A DNA stretch of 57,019 nucleotides, from NCBI RefSeq assembly GCF_009720835.1, contig NZ_WNKZ01000033.1:1-57019 (forward strand), read 5' to 3'. Numbering within the stretch: the stretch's first letter is position 1; each line of letters begins with the position of its first letter. A model generated the notes under the pieces. It ran no database searches, was not told the origin of the DNA, and saw nothing but the letters and a program-made list of their open reading frames with translations. Of this stretch, positions 1-9,076 are shown in pieces. The stretch is from Pseudoduganella buxea (GTDB lineage Bacteria > Pseudomonadota > Gammaproteobacteria > Burkholderiales > Burkholderiaceae_D). A program made the position numbers and the translations under genes.

Positions 1-221
1 CCCTGCGCCAGGCGCCGCGCGGCGTCATCGTGCTCGATGCGCTGGAACAGGCGCATCCCGACGTCGCGGCGGCGCTGCGGCGGGCGCTGGACGGCCATGG
101 CACGGGCGACGCCGTCGTCGTCGCCACGTCGCGCGTGCTGGGCCGCATCCAGCCGGCCCTGCTCGACTGCCTGCGGCTGGTGCCGTTCCAGGCCGCCGGC
201 GCCATTCGAAACAGCCATTGA
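1..221 (+). CDS. C-terminal remnant of a degenerate ClpV/TssH-like AAA+ protein (partial)
   Basis: Only the last ~72 codons lie in the window (frame begins at base 3, TGA at 219-221). By eye the peptide follows the second AAA+ module of ClpV/ClpB: VIVLDALEQAHPDV occupies Walker B, DAVVVATSRVLG occupies sensor 1, and IQPALLDCLRLVPFQ occupies the arginine-finger segment. Compared with the family, the Walker B Glu is Ala (DE to DA), the sensor-1 Asn is Arg, and the arginine-finger Arg is Cys. The protein then stops almost at once, without the small D2 C-terminal domain. It ends 10 bases before tssA, so it belongs to the type VI secretion cluster extending left. Canonical TssH recycles the contracted sheath by ATP hydrolysis; this copy looks ATPase-dead, so a structural or regulatory role, or decay, is my inference. 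Alternative: an unrelated AAA+ family member. Confidence 0.6.
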   Translation, partial: LRQAPRGVIVLDALEQAHPDVAAALRRALDGHGTGDAVVVATSRVLGRIQPALLDCLRLVPFQAAGAIRNSH

Positions 222-231
222 AGGAGACACC

Positions 232-1317
232 ATGCTCGACATCGATCAACTGCTCGTGCCCATCAGCGCCACGCGGGCCGGCGGCGAGGACCTGAGCTTT
301 TCCAGCGAAGTCGATGCCATCGCCAGCGCGCGGCGCGAGGACGATCCCGCGCTGGAGCAGGGCGAATGGAAGGAGGCTTTGAAGGAAGCAGACTGGCCGT
401 TCGTGGCCAGCCACTGCGAGCGGCTGATCCGGTCGCGCAGCAAGGACCTGCGCCTGGCCGTGTGGCTGGCCGAGGCCCACGCCAAGACGCGCCATTTCCG
501 CGGCCTGGGCGACGGCTACACCTTGCTTGCCGGCCTGTGTGAACGCTTCTGGGACAGCCTGCATCCGGCGCCGGAAGACGGCGACAACGAACTGCGCATC
601 GGGAACCTGTGCTGGCTGCTGTCACGCTCGCCGCAGCTGGTCAAGGAGATCCCCGTGACGGAGGACGGCGGCGTGGCACTGGCCGATTTCGAAGCGGCCC
701 GCCGGCGCGCCGCGCAGCCCGGGCCGGAGGTCGACGACGACGACCCCTGGGGCCAGCCGGCCCGTGCCGCCGGTCCCGGCATCGACGAACTCGATGCCCG
801 GCGCCGCCGCAACTCGCCCCGCTTCAACGCGACGCTGCTGGCCGATGCCCAGTACTGCCTGGCCTCGCTGCAGGCGCTGGAGCGCGCCGTCGATGCACGC
901 CTGGGCGCCGACGGCCCGGTCTTCGGCCCGGCACGCGAAGCGCTGCAGCATGCGATCGACTTCATCGGCCTGCTCGCGCCGGACGCCGTGCCCGACCACC
1001 CGGCCATCGCCGAGGGCATCGCCGGGCCGGCGCGCACCGGCACGGAGCGGGCCGGCGCGAAGCACGACGGCGGCATCTCCTCGCGCCAGCAGGCCCTGGA
1101 GCAGCTGCGCCGCGTGGCCGAGTACTTCCACCGCGCCGAGCCGCACAGCCCCGTGGGCTACCTGGCCGACAAGGCCGCCGCCTGGGGCGCGATGCCGCTG
1201 CACGAGTGGCTGCACAGCGTCGTCACGGACCGCGCCCAGATGGCCCTGCTGGACGAACTGCTGGGGATCGAGCAACTGCGCGGCCAACTGCGCGGCCAGG
1301 TGCCAGACGGGGGGTGA
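232..1317 (+). CDS. tssA: Type VI secretion system protein TssA (ImpA family)
   Basis: This 361-residue protein starts [17 protein letters not shown], the typical opening of the ImpA N-terminal domain (about residues 5-125), which continues with the family pattern of [22 protein letters not shown] and [13 protein letters not shown] variable Pro/Asp-rich linker follows, then a helical C-terminal part ([36 protein letters not shown]). TssA proteins cap or prime sheath polymerisation on the T6SS baseplate in the cytoplasm. ATG at 232 is chosen because GGAG lies 6 bases upstream and the ImpA domain begins there; longer readings in this frame run through the preceding gene. It follows the ClpV-like remnant by 10 bases, an order seen in T6SS clusters. 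The rest of that cluster is outside the window. Confidence 0.9.
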   Translation: MLDIDQLLVPISATRAGGEDLSFSSEVDAIASARREDDPALEQGEWKEALKEADWPFVASHCERLIRSRSKDLRLAVWLAEAHAKTRHFRGLGDGYTLLAGLCERFWDSLHPAPEDGDNELRIGNLCWLLSRSPQLVKEIPVTEDGGVALADFEAARRRAAQPGPEVDDDDPWGQPARAAGPGIDELDARRRRNSPRFNATLLADAQYCLASLQALERAVDARLGADGPVFGPAREALQHAIDFIGLLAPDAVPDHPAIAEGIAGPARTGTERAGAKHDGGISSRQQALEQLRRVAEYFHRAEPHSPVGYLADKAAAWGAMPLHEWLHSVVTDRAQMALLDELLGIEQLRGQLRGQVPDGG

Positions 1318-1394
1318 CGGCACCGGCGCACGCTTGCAATCCCTCTGCAATACGTTCAGACTGGCCGTACCGGCGGCATGCTGAGGGAGAAATG

Positions 1395-3008
1395 ATGGGC
1401 AATCTGCGCAATCTTCGGATCGGAGCACGGCTTGGCATGGGCTTCGGGGTGGTGCTGGCACTGTTGGCGATGATGACCCTGGCCGGGCTGCTGCGCATGC
1501 AGCAGGCCAGCCAGATGACGGCGAAGCTGGTGGGCGAACAAGCCCGCAACGAGCGCCTGATGGCCGAGTGGACCAAGATCATCGAAGTCAACGCCGCGCG
1601 CGCCAGCGCCGCCTTCCTGGCCGCCGATCCGGCCGAGCAGAAGGCCATCGAGGCGACGATGGCGCAGTCCTCCGGGCGCGCCACGGAAATCCAGGATTTC
1701 CTCGGGAAGGAACTGACATCCCCCGCAAGCCGCAGCGGCCATGCCGCCGTGCTGGCCGCCCGCAAGAACTACCTGACCATCCGCAAGACGGTATTGACGA
1801 CCAAGACCACCGATCCGGCCGGCGCGCGCCGGCTCTACACCACCGACCTGGAAACGAGCCGCATGGCCTACCTGGCCGCGCTGGGGTCCCTGCTGGAGAC
1901 GGAACAGAAGGCGCTGGACGACACGGCGGCGCAGATCCAGCAGGCCTATGCGAGCGGGCGCAACCTGCTGCTAAGCTTCGGCGTGCTGGCGATCGGCGCC
2001 GGCGTGCTGCTGGCCTGGCGCATCACGCGCACCATCACGGCACCGCTGCGCCAGGCCGTCGACATCGCCGAGCGCGTGTCGTCGGGCGACCTGACCAGCA
2101 CCATCGACACGGCCGGGCGCGACGAGATGGGCCAGCTGATGGCGGCGCTGAAGAAGATGAACGCGAGCCTGGTCAATATCGTCGGCCAGGTGCGCAACGG
2201 CACGGAGACCATCACGACGGCATCGACCGAGATCGCGGCGGGGAACATGGACCTGTCCTCGCGCACGGAGCAGCAGGCCAGTTCGCTGCAGCAGACCGCG
2301 TCGTCGATGGACGAACTGACCTCCACCGTGCGCTTCAACGCCGAGAACGCGCACAAGGCGCGCGAGCTGGCCCGCATGGCCGCCGACACGGCGGTGCAGG
2401 GCGGCGCCGTGGTGGGCGACGTGGTGCGCACGATGGATGCCATCAGCGCCTCGTCCGGCCGCATCGTCGACATCATCGGCGTCATCGACAGCATCGCCTT
2501 CCAGACCAATATCCTGGCTTTGAACGCGGCCGTCGAGGCGGCGCGCGCGGGCGAGCAGGGGCGGGGCTTTGCCGTCGTCGCCTCGGAAGTGCGGGCGCTG
2601 GCCCAGCGCTCGCACACGGCGGCGAAGGAAATCGCCGCCCTCATCTCCGACTCGGCCCAGCAGGTGCAGACGGGCAGTGCCCTGGTCGGCCGCGCCGGCG
2701 ACACGATGCAGGAAGTGGTGGCGGCGATCCAGCAGGTGACGGACATCATGAACCGCATCGCCGACGCCAGCGCCCAGCAGCAGACGGGCATCGAGCAGGT
2801 CAACCAGGCCATCACGCAGATGGACCAGGTGACGCAGCAGAACGCGGCGCTGGTAGAGGAAGCGGCGGCGGCCGCCGAGGCGATGCAGGAACAGTCCTCG
2901 CGCCTGGCCGATGCCGTGGCCGTGTTCAGGGTCGCGCTTGATGGCGGCCAGCCGCACCGCCGGCGCGAGGAACGGGGCACGACAGCCGTGGCGCGGCTGA
3001 CGGCCTGA
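1395..3008 (+). CDS. Methyl-accepting chemotaxis protein
   Basis: The 537-residue product is a classical transmembrane chemoreceptor. A first membrane helix lies at about residues 11-33, a four-helix-bundle-type periplasmic region at about 34-190, a second membrane helix ([18 protein letters not shown]) near 192-212, then a HAMP domain. The C-terminal signalling domain carries the hallmark hairpin tip [20 protein letters not shown] and the flanking coiled-coil methylation helices. It should relay ligand state to CheA/CheW. There is no C-terminal NWETF-type pentapeptide for CheR/CheB tethering; the tail is Arg-rich instead. Two ATGs sit at 1392 and 1395; 1395 is preferred because GGGAG ends 5 bases before it. 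It could be cotranscribed with tssA (77-base gap), but a T6SS link is not shown. Confidence 0.93.
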   Translation: MGNLRNLRIGARLGMGFGVVLALLAMMTLAGLLRMQQASQMTAKLVGEQARNERLMAEWTKIIEVNAARASAAFLAADPAEQKAIEATMAQSSGRATEIQDFLGKELTSPASRSGHAAVLAARKNYLTIRKTVLTTKTTDPAGARRLYTTDLETSRMAYLAALGSLLETEQKALDDTAAQIQQAYASGRNLLLSFGVLAIGAGVLLAWRITRTITAPLRQAVDIAERVSSGDLTSTIDTAGRDEMGQLMAALKKMNASLVNIVGQVRNGTETITTASTEIAAGNMDLSSRTEQQASSLQQTASSMDELTSTVRFNAENAHKARELARMAADTAVQGGAVVGDVVRTMDAISASSGRIVDIIGVIDSIAFQTNILALNAAVEAARAGEQGRGFAVVASEVRALAQRSHTAAKEIAALISDSAQQVQTGSALVGRAGDTMQEVVAAIQQVTDIMNRIADASAQQQTGIEQVNQAITQMDQVTQQNAALVEEAAAAAEAMQEQSSRLADAVAVFRVALDGGQPHRRREERGTTAVARLTA

Positions 3009-3038
3009 CGTGACGGCTGGGCGGCGGCGCGGTGGCGC

Positions 3039-3044
3039 TACAAT
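3039..3044 (+). promoter_or_regulatory. -10 element (TACAAT) just ahead of the DTW gene
   Basis: GCGCTACAAT ends 7 bases before the ATG at 3052, so a transcript would start at or beside the start codon itself. There is no Shine-Dalgarno sequence in the gap. No good -35 hexamer is visible. A leaderless or near-leaderless mRNA is an inference from this spacing. Confidence 0.4.
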
Positions 3045-3051
3045 GCCGCCC

Positions 3052-3720
3052 ATGAATGTCAATCGCCCCAAGCGCCTCGCCTGTGCGGCCTGCCTGCGGC
3101 CCGCTGCCACGTGCATCTGCCAGTGGGTCCATCCCGTCGCCAGCCGCGCATCCGTGCTGTTCCTGCAGCATCCGATGGAAGTGAACAACGCCAAGAACAG
3201 CGCGCGGCTGCTGCACCTGTCGCTGCCGGGCAGCATGCTGGCCGTCGGCGAGGCCTTCGATCCCGCGGCGCTGACGGCATTGCTGGCAGGCCCGCGCCGC
3301 GCCGTGCTGCTGTACCCCGAGACGCCGGGCGACCGCTCGCTCGGCATCGCGCCGCCGCCGCCCTTCGATGCCGCCTGGGCTGCCAGCCCGGACGAACTGC
3401 TGCTGGTGGTGCTGGACGCCACCTGGCGCAAGAGCCGCAAGATGCTGTACCTGAACCCGCCGCTGCAGGCGCTGCCCCGGCTGGCGCTGCACGATACGCC
3501 TGCATCCCACTACCTGATCCGCAAGGCCCACGCACCGGGGCAGCTGTCCACCTTCGAGGCGACGGTGCACGCGCTGGTGCAGCTGGAAGGCGAGGGCGAA
3601 CGCTACGCGCCGCTGCTGACGGCCTTCGACGGCTTCGTCGCGCAGCAGCTGGCGCTGGCCGGACGGCCGGCACCTTCCCTTGACGCCACCGGTGCTTCGA
3701 ATTCGGTGTCAGACAACTAA
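3052..3720 (+). CDS. DTW-domain tRNA-uridine aminocarboxypropyltransferase
   Basis: The 222-residue protein begins with a zinc-binding-like Cys cluster (CAACLRPAATCIC) and carries the family signature DATWRKSRKM (the D-T-W motif). SHYLIRKAHAPGQLSTFEA follows, as in the YfiP/TapT family. Members transfer the 3-amino-3-carboxypropyl group from S-adenosylmethionine to uridine (acp3U) in tRNA. ATG 3052 is chosen because the Cys motif starts shortly after it and a -10 element lies directly upstream; an in-frame ATG at 3043 is possible. The last residues (NSVSDN) and the stop are encoded by the left end of a 74-bp inverted-repeat element (3701-3774), so the native C-terminus may have been altered. 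Which tRNA position is modified cannot be read from sequence. Confidence 0.88.
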   Translation: MNVNRPKRLACAACLRPAATCICQWVHPVASRASVLFLQHPMEVNNAKNSARLLHLSLPGSMLAVGEAFDPAALTALLAGPRRAVLLYPETPGDRSLGIAPPPPFDAAWAASPDELLLVVLDATWRKSRKMLYLNPPLQALPRLALHDTPASHYLIRKAHAPGQLSTFEATVHALVQLEGEGERYAPLLTAFDGFVAQQLALAGRPAPSLDATGASNSVSDN

Positions 3721-3774
3721 AGCACCGACGTGCATAGGCAACATCGCTGATGAATCATTTTCCTGACACCGAAT
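3701..3774. repeat. 74-bp element with perfect 12-bp terminal inverted repeats
   Basis: ATTCGGTGTCAG at 3701-3712 is exactly repeated in inverse (CTGACACCGAAT) at 3763-3774, enclosing 50 bases with no coding potential. The left arm contains the last codons of the DTW gene and the element fills the space to the end of the convergent Hsp70 gene. It looks like a MITE- or REP-type intergenic element. No second copy was noticed in this window. Confidence 0.6.
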
Positions 3775-3793
3775 GTAAAGGCCGCGTACCGCC

Positions 3794-6637
3794 TCAGCCG
3801 ATCAGCTTCAACCCCGGCGGCAGCGCCTCGCCGAACATGCGCTGTTCGCTGGCCTGGTCCAGTTCGACGACGTCCCGGACCATGGCGATCCACGTGGCGG
3901 GCGCGCCGGTGCCTGTCAGGCGGCGCACGATGTCGTCCCGCAGCGGGTCGCCGATGTCGCGCGAGCGGTCACCCGTCTTGCGGGCCAGGTGGGCGGCGGC
4001 GAAGCCGGCCGGCTCGATGCGTTTCCAGTCCAGCTGCAGGATGGCGGCCAGCCAGGTTTCCACCGCCGCCACCGGCGCCACTTCGTGGGCGCTGCCGTGG
4101 AAGGGCTGGCGTGCGCCGACCCGGCCCAGGGCCCACAGGTAGCGGCTGAAGCTGGCGGCGGCGCGGGTGTCGAACTTCGGGCCCGACGCGGGCAGCTTCG
4201 TGATCTCGCCCAGCATCCAGTTGCCGATTTCCGCCTTGTAGGCCGACGGGATGCGTTCCAGCGCGGCGCCCAGGCGCAGCATGTCTTCCTCGCTGCCGTC
4301 GACCAGGGTGACGGGGCGCCGGCCCCGCTCCGCCGCGCTGGCCTGCAGGTTGAACGCGAAGTCGTCCAGCAGGCGCAGTTGCGCGGTCGCGTCCAGGCCG
4401 CCGGCGACGCGGCGCCACAGGGTCCACCACTCGGCCCGCACCTGGCTGTCCTTCTGGTACTGCACGCCCGTTTCGAACAGGGCCCACAGCTGTTCGATGC
4501 GCCAGCCGTCCAGCGTGTCGCCGAAGCCGGGACGCAGGCAGTAGCCGGCCAGGTTCAGCCACACGCGCTCGTGCTCGGGCGAGCGGCGGCGGCCCTTGGC
4601 CCGTTCCATCAGCGCGTCGAACAGGTGGCGCAGCAGCGGCGTGGGCCACCGTTCGCGGCTGCCCAGCAGGTTTTCCAGGCCGGCGCGCAGCTGGCGCACT
4701 TCCTTGGCGTCGACCTGCAAGGTGCGGCCGCCGAAGATGCGGTCGATCCGTTCCACCGCGTCGGCGAAGCGGGGCGGCGGCGGCTCGTCCGGTACGGCTC
4801 CCGTGTCGTCGTCGATGCCGCGTAACTGGAATTCCAGCAGCCAGCGCTCGCCGTCAGGGCGCGACGCTTCCACGCAGTGCACGTCCAGGGTGCCCACTTC
4901 GGACAAGGCCACGGCCAGCTGCACCGGCACTTCCTTGCGTGCGTCGCTGCCGGCCAGGCGCAACACGGTGGCGACGGGCGGCAGCGCGACGAAGTCGGCC
5001 GGGTCGAGTTCGACGACGTCGCCGGCGCGCTCGCCCAGGTCGCTGACGGTGGACACCAGGTGGAAGCGCACGGGCCGGCCCAGGCGCAGGCCGAAGGTGC
5101 GGTCGGCCAGGCCGATTTCGCGCCCCGGCTGGGCCCCGCGCGGCAGGATGCAGACGGCGCGGCGGGCCACGCCGGGCGACTTGTCGCCATCGAGCAGCAG
5201 GTAGTAGGCGCGGGGCGAACCGCCTTCGATGGCGGGCGCGAAGCCTTGCCGCGCCAGCGAATAGGCCACGCCGCCACGGGCCACGGCCACATCGGGATTT
5301 TCATTGTGCAGCACGCGCACGGGCGGCAGATGCCGCGCCGCGCGCCAGGCGGTCAGCGTCTGTTCCAGCCGCCGGGCCAGCGCGCCAGCGCGGAACACGC
5401 CGCCATTGAGCAGCAGGGTGTCCGGCACGGCCAGGCTGCCGTCGTCCGGCTGGCCCAGCGCCGCGCGGGCGGCGGCGGCATGCTGGCGCAGGAAGGACAC
5501 CAGGTGGCGCGTCACGGCCGCGTCGGCGGCATATGGCAGGCCGAATTCGACGATGGCACCACGGCCCCGCCGCGCTTCGTCCTGCGTTTCGTTGAGGGGG
5601 AAGAAGCCGTCGACGACGATGCGTTCCACGTCGTCCTTCAGCAGGGTGACGGAGCGGCTGCCGCCGATCAGCTTCGAGCCGCTGCCCAGCAGGGTGACGG
5701 TGGCCTGGGCCGGGCCGTCCGCTTCCAGCAGCTGCTCCTTGGCGGCGCGGCAGCGTTCCGTCAATTGCGCCAGCCGTCCGGGCGACAGGCGTGCCGCCGG
5801 TGCGTCCGGCTGCGCCAGCCGCGATTCGGCCAGGTGGGCCAGGGCCAGGTCCATATTGTCGCCACCGAGGATCAGGTGATTGCCCACGCCGATACGCGTG
5901 AGCACCGGTTCGCCGTCCACTACTTCCACCTGCACCAGCGAGAAGTCGGTGGTGCCGCCGCCCACGTCGGCCACCAGCACGAGCCGGGTCTCGGCCAGGT
6001 CGGCGGCCAGCGAGTCGCGGTGGCGGTACAGCCAGTCGTACAGGGCCGCCTGCGGTTCTTCCAGCAGTCGTAGTTTGGGCAGGCCGGCCAGCCGCGCCGC
6101 TTCCAGGGTCAGCGCGCGGGCGCCGTCGTCGAAGGAGGCGGGGATCGTCAGCACGATCTGCTGCTTTTCGAGCGGATGGTCGGGGAAGCGGTGGTTCCAG
6201 GCGCCGCGCAGGTGCGCCAGGTAGCTGGCGCTGGCGCCCACGGGCGAGACCTTCGGCACGCCCTCGTCGGCGCCCCATGGCAGGATCGGCGCCATGCGAT
6301 CGACGCCGGGGTGGGACAGCCAGCTCTTGGCACTGGCCACCAGCCGGCCCGGCACGGCCGCCCCGAGGCGCCGGGCCAGGCGGCCGACGACGACTTGCGC
6401 CACGGCTGCCACGTCATCCTGGCGCCACGGCAGTTGCAGCTCGCCTTCGGCCAGTTCGCCGTCGGCGGGGTGGTAACGGGCCGACGGCAGCAGCGTGGCG
6501 CTGCCCACTTCGCCCGGCGCCGTCAGCTGCTCGATGTCGAACAGCTGGACGTCGCGCGCGCCGGGCGCGGCAGGCGCGGCATACGCGAGCACCGTGTTGG
6601 TGGTGCCCAGGTCGATACTGACCAGGTACTGGCTCAT
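3794..6637 (-). CDS. Hsp70-like protein with long C-terminal extension (DUF3731-type)
   Basis: The 947-residue protein opens with an Hsp70 nucleotide-binding domain: IDLGTTNTVLAY (phosphate 1), VLVADVGGGTTDFSLV (phosphate 2) and LLLNGGVFRAGAL in place of the usual adenosine-loop VGGxTRxP. The Hsp70-like part covers roughly the first 480 residues. The usual substrate-binding/lid region is not recognisable. The C-terminal ~350 residues form a helical, Trp-rich extension that I assign to DUF3731 from memory of this family. It is the last gene of an operon with a second Hsp70-like protein (7-base gap) and a DUF2760 protein. Client and function are unknown. It is far longer than DnaK (~640) or HscA (~620). 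Confidence 0.85.
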   Translation of the reverse strand: MSQYLVSIDLGTTNTVLAYAAPAAPGARDVQLFDIEQLTAPGEVGSATLLPSARYHPADGELAEGELQLPWRQDDVAAVAQVVVGRLARRLGAAVPGRLVASAKSWLSHPGVDRMAPILPWGADEGVPKVSPVGASASYLAHLRGAWNHRFPDHPLEKQQIVLTIPASFDDGARALTLEAARLAGLPKLRLLEEPQAALYDWLYRHRDSLAADLAETRLVLVADVGGGTTDFSLVQVEVVDGEPVLTRIGVGNHLILGGDNMDLALAHLAESRLAQPDAPAARLSPGRLAQLTERCRAAKEQLLEADGPAQATVTLLGSGSKLIGGSRSVTLLKDDVERIVVDGFFPLNETQDEARRGRGAIVEFGLPYAADAAVTRHLVSFLRQHAAAARAALGQPDDGSLAVPDTLLLNGGVFRAGALARRLEQTLTAWRAARHLPPVRVLHNENPDVAVARGGVAYSLARQGFAPAIEGGSPRAYYLLLDGDKSPGVARRAVCILPRGAQPGREIGLADRTFGLRLGRPVRFHLVSTVSDLGERAGDVVELDPADFVALPPVATVLRLAGSDARKEVPVQLAVALSEVGTLDVHCVEASRPDGERWLLEFQLRGIDDDTGAVPDEPPPPRFADAVERIDRIFGGRTLQVDAKEVRQLRAGLENLLGSRERWPTPLLRHLFDALMERAKGRRRSPEHERVWLNLAGYCLRPGFGDTLDGWRIEQLWALFETGVQYQKDSQVRAEWWTLWRRVAGGLDATAQLRLLDDFAFNLQASAAERGRRPVTLVDGSEEDMLRLGAALERIPSAYKAEIGNWMLGEITKLPASGPKFDTRAAASFSRYLWALGRVGARQPFHGSAHEVAPVAAVETWLAAILQLDWKRIEPAGFAAAHLARKTGDRSRDIGDPLRDDIVRRLTGTGAPATWIAMVRDVVELDQASEQRMFGEALPPGLKLIG

Positions 6638-6644
6638 CGCGCGA

Positions 6645-8486
6645 TTACTGGCCGTCGCCCGCGCGGACGTCGAACTCCACCTTCCAGCGCTGGCCGTCGT
6701 TCGCTACTGCCAGCAGCTCCAGGGTACCGGCTTCCGTGGCACGTGCATGCAGGCGCACCTGCACCACGTCGCCCGGCTGGCGGCCTTCCGGCGACAAGGT
6801 GGCCTGGATCTCGTTCAGTTCGATCAGTTCCTCCGGGCCCCAGAAATCGAGCACGGCGCCGATGGCGTCCTGCCGGCGCGTCGACGAACCGAAGAAGCGG
6901 AAGTGCACCGGCTCGCCCACCACCAGGCCGAACTCCTGGCCGGGCAGTTCCAGCTCGCTGCCTTCTTCCATGCCGAACGGCGCCACGCACAGGGCCTGGA
7001 TCGGCGGCTCCATGCCGGGAATGGCCGGCATCGCCGATTCGACCGCGACATAGTAGGAGCGCGCCGTGCCGCCGCGAATGCGCACGCCTTCGCCGCGCCG
7101 CACGTAGCTGTAATACGCGGCGCCGCGCGCCACGGCCAGGTCCAGGTCCGCGCCGCCCAGCATGCGCGCGCCTTCCGCGCCTTCCAGGTACAGCCAGTCG
7201 TTGATGGTGTCCATCACGCGCTGGGCCAGCAGGGCCGACTTGAACACGCCGCCGTTGAACAGCACGGCGCTCGGATGCAGGAAGGTGTGTTCCGCATTCT
7301 GGCGGTCCGCGAAGCCCGGCACGTCGGCCGTGGCACCGACCTGGCGGCCCAGGAAGGCAGCCAGATGGCGCGTGATGGCCGCGTCCTGCGCATACGGCAG
7401 GCCCAGTTGCGTCAGGCCGGCGCGGGTGCGCACGGCCGGGCGCGCGGCCGCGTCCACTTTGGGGAAGAAGCCGTCCGTGATGAAGGCGGTGACTTCGTCG
7501 CGCGTCAGTTCCGTGCGGATCGACCCGCCGATCAGCTTCGAGCCGCGGCTGGGCACGACGATGGGCCACGTCTGCGCACTGGCGTCGGCCAGCAGCGCTT
7601 CCTTGGCGGCGCGGCAGCCATACGTCAGCGCGCGCAGTTGCCAGGCATCGAGCTGGGTGCCGTTGGCGCCCAGCTTGCGCGCCACCAGGTGGGCCAGCGC
7701 CAGGTCCATATTGTCGCCGCCCAGCAGGATATGGTCGCCCACGGCCACGCGGTGCGGTTCGAGCTTGCCGTCGCGCTCCGTGATGGCGATCAGGGAAAAA
7801 TCGCTGGTGCCGCCGCCCACGTCCACCACCAGGATGATGTCGCCCGGCTTGACGTCCTTGCGCCAGCGGCCTTCGCTGCCCTGGATCCAGCTGTACAGCG
7901 CGGCCTGCGGTTCTTCCAGCAGGGTCACGCTGTCGTAGCCGGCGTTGCGGGCCGCTTCGGCCGTCAGCTCGCGCGCGCCCGGGTCGAACGAGGCGGGAAT
8001 CGTCACCGTCACGGCCTGCTCGGCGAAGGGGGCTTCCGGATGGGCCGCATCCCAGGCCTGGCGCAGGTGGGCCAGGTAGCGCGTGGATGCTTCCAACGGC
8101 GACACGCGCGTCACTTCTTCCGGCGCGTCGTTCGGCAGGATGGCGGCGCGGCGGTCCACGCCGGGGTGGCACAGCCAGCTCTTCGCGCTCGACACGAGGC
8201 GGATCGGCGTCGTCGCGCCGCGGGCACGGGCCATCTCGCCCGCCACGGGGCCGGCACCATCGGCGTTCCACGGCAGCGCCAGTTCGCTCGTCGCCATTTC
8301 GTCCGGGTGCGGCAGGTACAGGAAGGACGGCAGCAGCGGCAGCTCTTCCACCGTGCCGGGCGCCGTCAGCTGGGGCACGGCCAGCACGCCTTGCGCCGTC
8401 TTTTCGCCATCGCTGGCGGACAGGTCGACATAAGAGAGGGCGCTGTGCGTCGTGCCCAGATCGATGCCGATGGCATAGCGGCTCAT
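6645..8486 (-). CDS. Hsp70-like protein, second member of the operon
   Basis: This 613-residue protein has the Hsp70 ATPase fold motifs GIDLGTTHSALSYV at the N-terminus, ILVVDVGGGTSDFSLIAI at about residue 220, and VLFNGGVFKSALL as an unusual adenosine-binding segment, matching its downstream neighbour rather than DnaK. A short beta-rich C-terminal region (GSELELPGQEFGLVVGEPVHF onward) may correspond to a reduced substrate-binding domain. ATG 8486 is chosen because AAGGTG lies 6 bases upstream; a GTG at 8504 would add six residues and overlap the DUF2760 stop. No DnaJ or GrpE partner is encoded nearby. The two Hsp70-like proteins share motif wording and probably arose by duplication, with one gaining the C-terminal extension. 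Confidence 0.85.
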   Translation of the reverse strand: MSRYAIGIDLGTTHSALSYVDLSASDGEKTAQGVLAVPQLTAPGTVEELPLLPSFLYLPHPDEMATSELALPWNADGAGPVAGEMARARGATTPIRLVSSAKSWLCHPGVDRRAAILPNDAPEEVTRVSPLEASTRYLAHLRQAWDAAHPEAPFAEQAVTVTIPASFDPGARELTAEAARNAGYDSVTLLEEPQAALYSWIQGSEGRWRKDVKPGDIILVVDVGGGTSDFSLIAITERDGKLEPHRVAVGDHILLGGDNMDLALAHLVARKLGANGTQLDAWQLRALTYGCRAAKEALLADASAQTWPIVVPSRGSKLIGGSIRTELTRDEVTAFITDGFFPKVDAAARPAVRTRAGLTQLGLPYAQDAAITRHLAAFLGRQVGATADVPGFADRQNAEHTFLHPSAVLFNGGVFKSALLAQRVMDTINDWLYLEGAEGARMLGGADLDLAVARGAAYYSYVRRGEGVRIRGGTARSYYVAVESAMPAIPGMEPPIQALCVAPFGMEEGSELELPGQEFGLVVGEPVHFRFFGSSTRRQDAIGAVLDFWGPEELIELNEIQATLSPEGRQPGDVVQVRLHARATEAGTLELLAVANDGQRWKVEFDVRAGDGQ

Positions 8487-8500
8487 GTTTTCACCTTCGC

Positions 8501-9076
8501 TCACAGTTCCACCTCGGCCGGCGCCAGGATTTTCGCGTCATGCGCTTCGGCCAGTTTCGGCAGGCGCACGCTGGTGGCGCGCCAGCCGCGGTGGCTCAGC
8601 GCGCCCTTGAACGGCGGCTTGCCGACGACATTGCCGGTCAGGCGCACGCTGGCCGCGTCGAAGCCTTCGTCCAAGGTGATGCGGCTGCCTTCGGCTTCGC
8701 TGCGCACCGCTTCGATGGTGAAGTGCTCGCGCAGCACCTTGCTGCAGCCTTCGTGTACGACGCGGGCAGCCGCGCCGATATCGGCATCGGCATAACCGGC
8801 CAGGTTTTCCTGCGTGAAGTCGATCAGGCGCGCTTCGCGTTGCAGCAGTGCCAGCAGTTGCAGGGCGGCGTCCGGCGTGGCTTCGCGCAGCGGTGGCGGC
8901 GGTGGCGGCGTCACGACCGGTGCGGGCGCTGGCGCGACGGGCGCGGCGGCCGGTTCAGGGGCGGGGCCGCGCTGGATGCGCGCGGCGAATTCGGCGTCGC
9001 CCAGGATCTTGAAGAAGGAGCTGAAGGCGAGGGGAATCCGGCTCCAGAACGACGGCAAGTTGTTTGATGTGCTCAT
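8501..9076 (-). CDS. DUF2760 domain protein
   Basis: The 191-residue protein begins FWSRIPLAFSSFFKILGDAEFAARI, followed by a Pro/Ala-rich linker (about residues 38-65) and a C-terminal domain (LQLLALLQREARLIDFTQENLAGYADADIGAAARVVHEGC). I recognise this as DUF2760, which in betaproteobacteria sits directly ahead of two Hsp70-like genes as it does here. There is no signal peptide and no clear membrane helix. It is the first gene of the operon and its stop nearly abuts the next start. Its role is unknown; a co-chaperone or client adaptor for the neighbouring Hsp70s is inference from position only. Confidence 0.8.
   Translation of the reverse strand: MSTSNNLPSFWSRIPLAFSSFFKILGDAEFAARIQRGPAPEPAAAPVAPAPAPVVTPPPPPPLREATPDAALQLLALLQREARLIDFTQENLAGYADADIGAAARVVHEGCSKVLREHFTIEAVRSEAEGSRITLDEGFDAASVRLTGNVVGKPPFKGALSHRGWRATSVRLPKLAEAHDAKILAPAEVEL

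Noticed and set aside
1971..3440. Minus-strand 489-codon ORF across the chemoreceptor and DTW genes
   Set aside because: It spans two well-supported genes and the gap between them, with an Arg/His-rich translation and no ribosome site.
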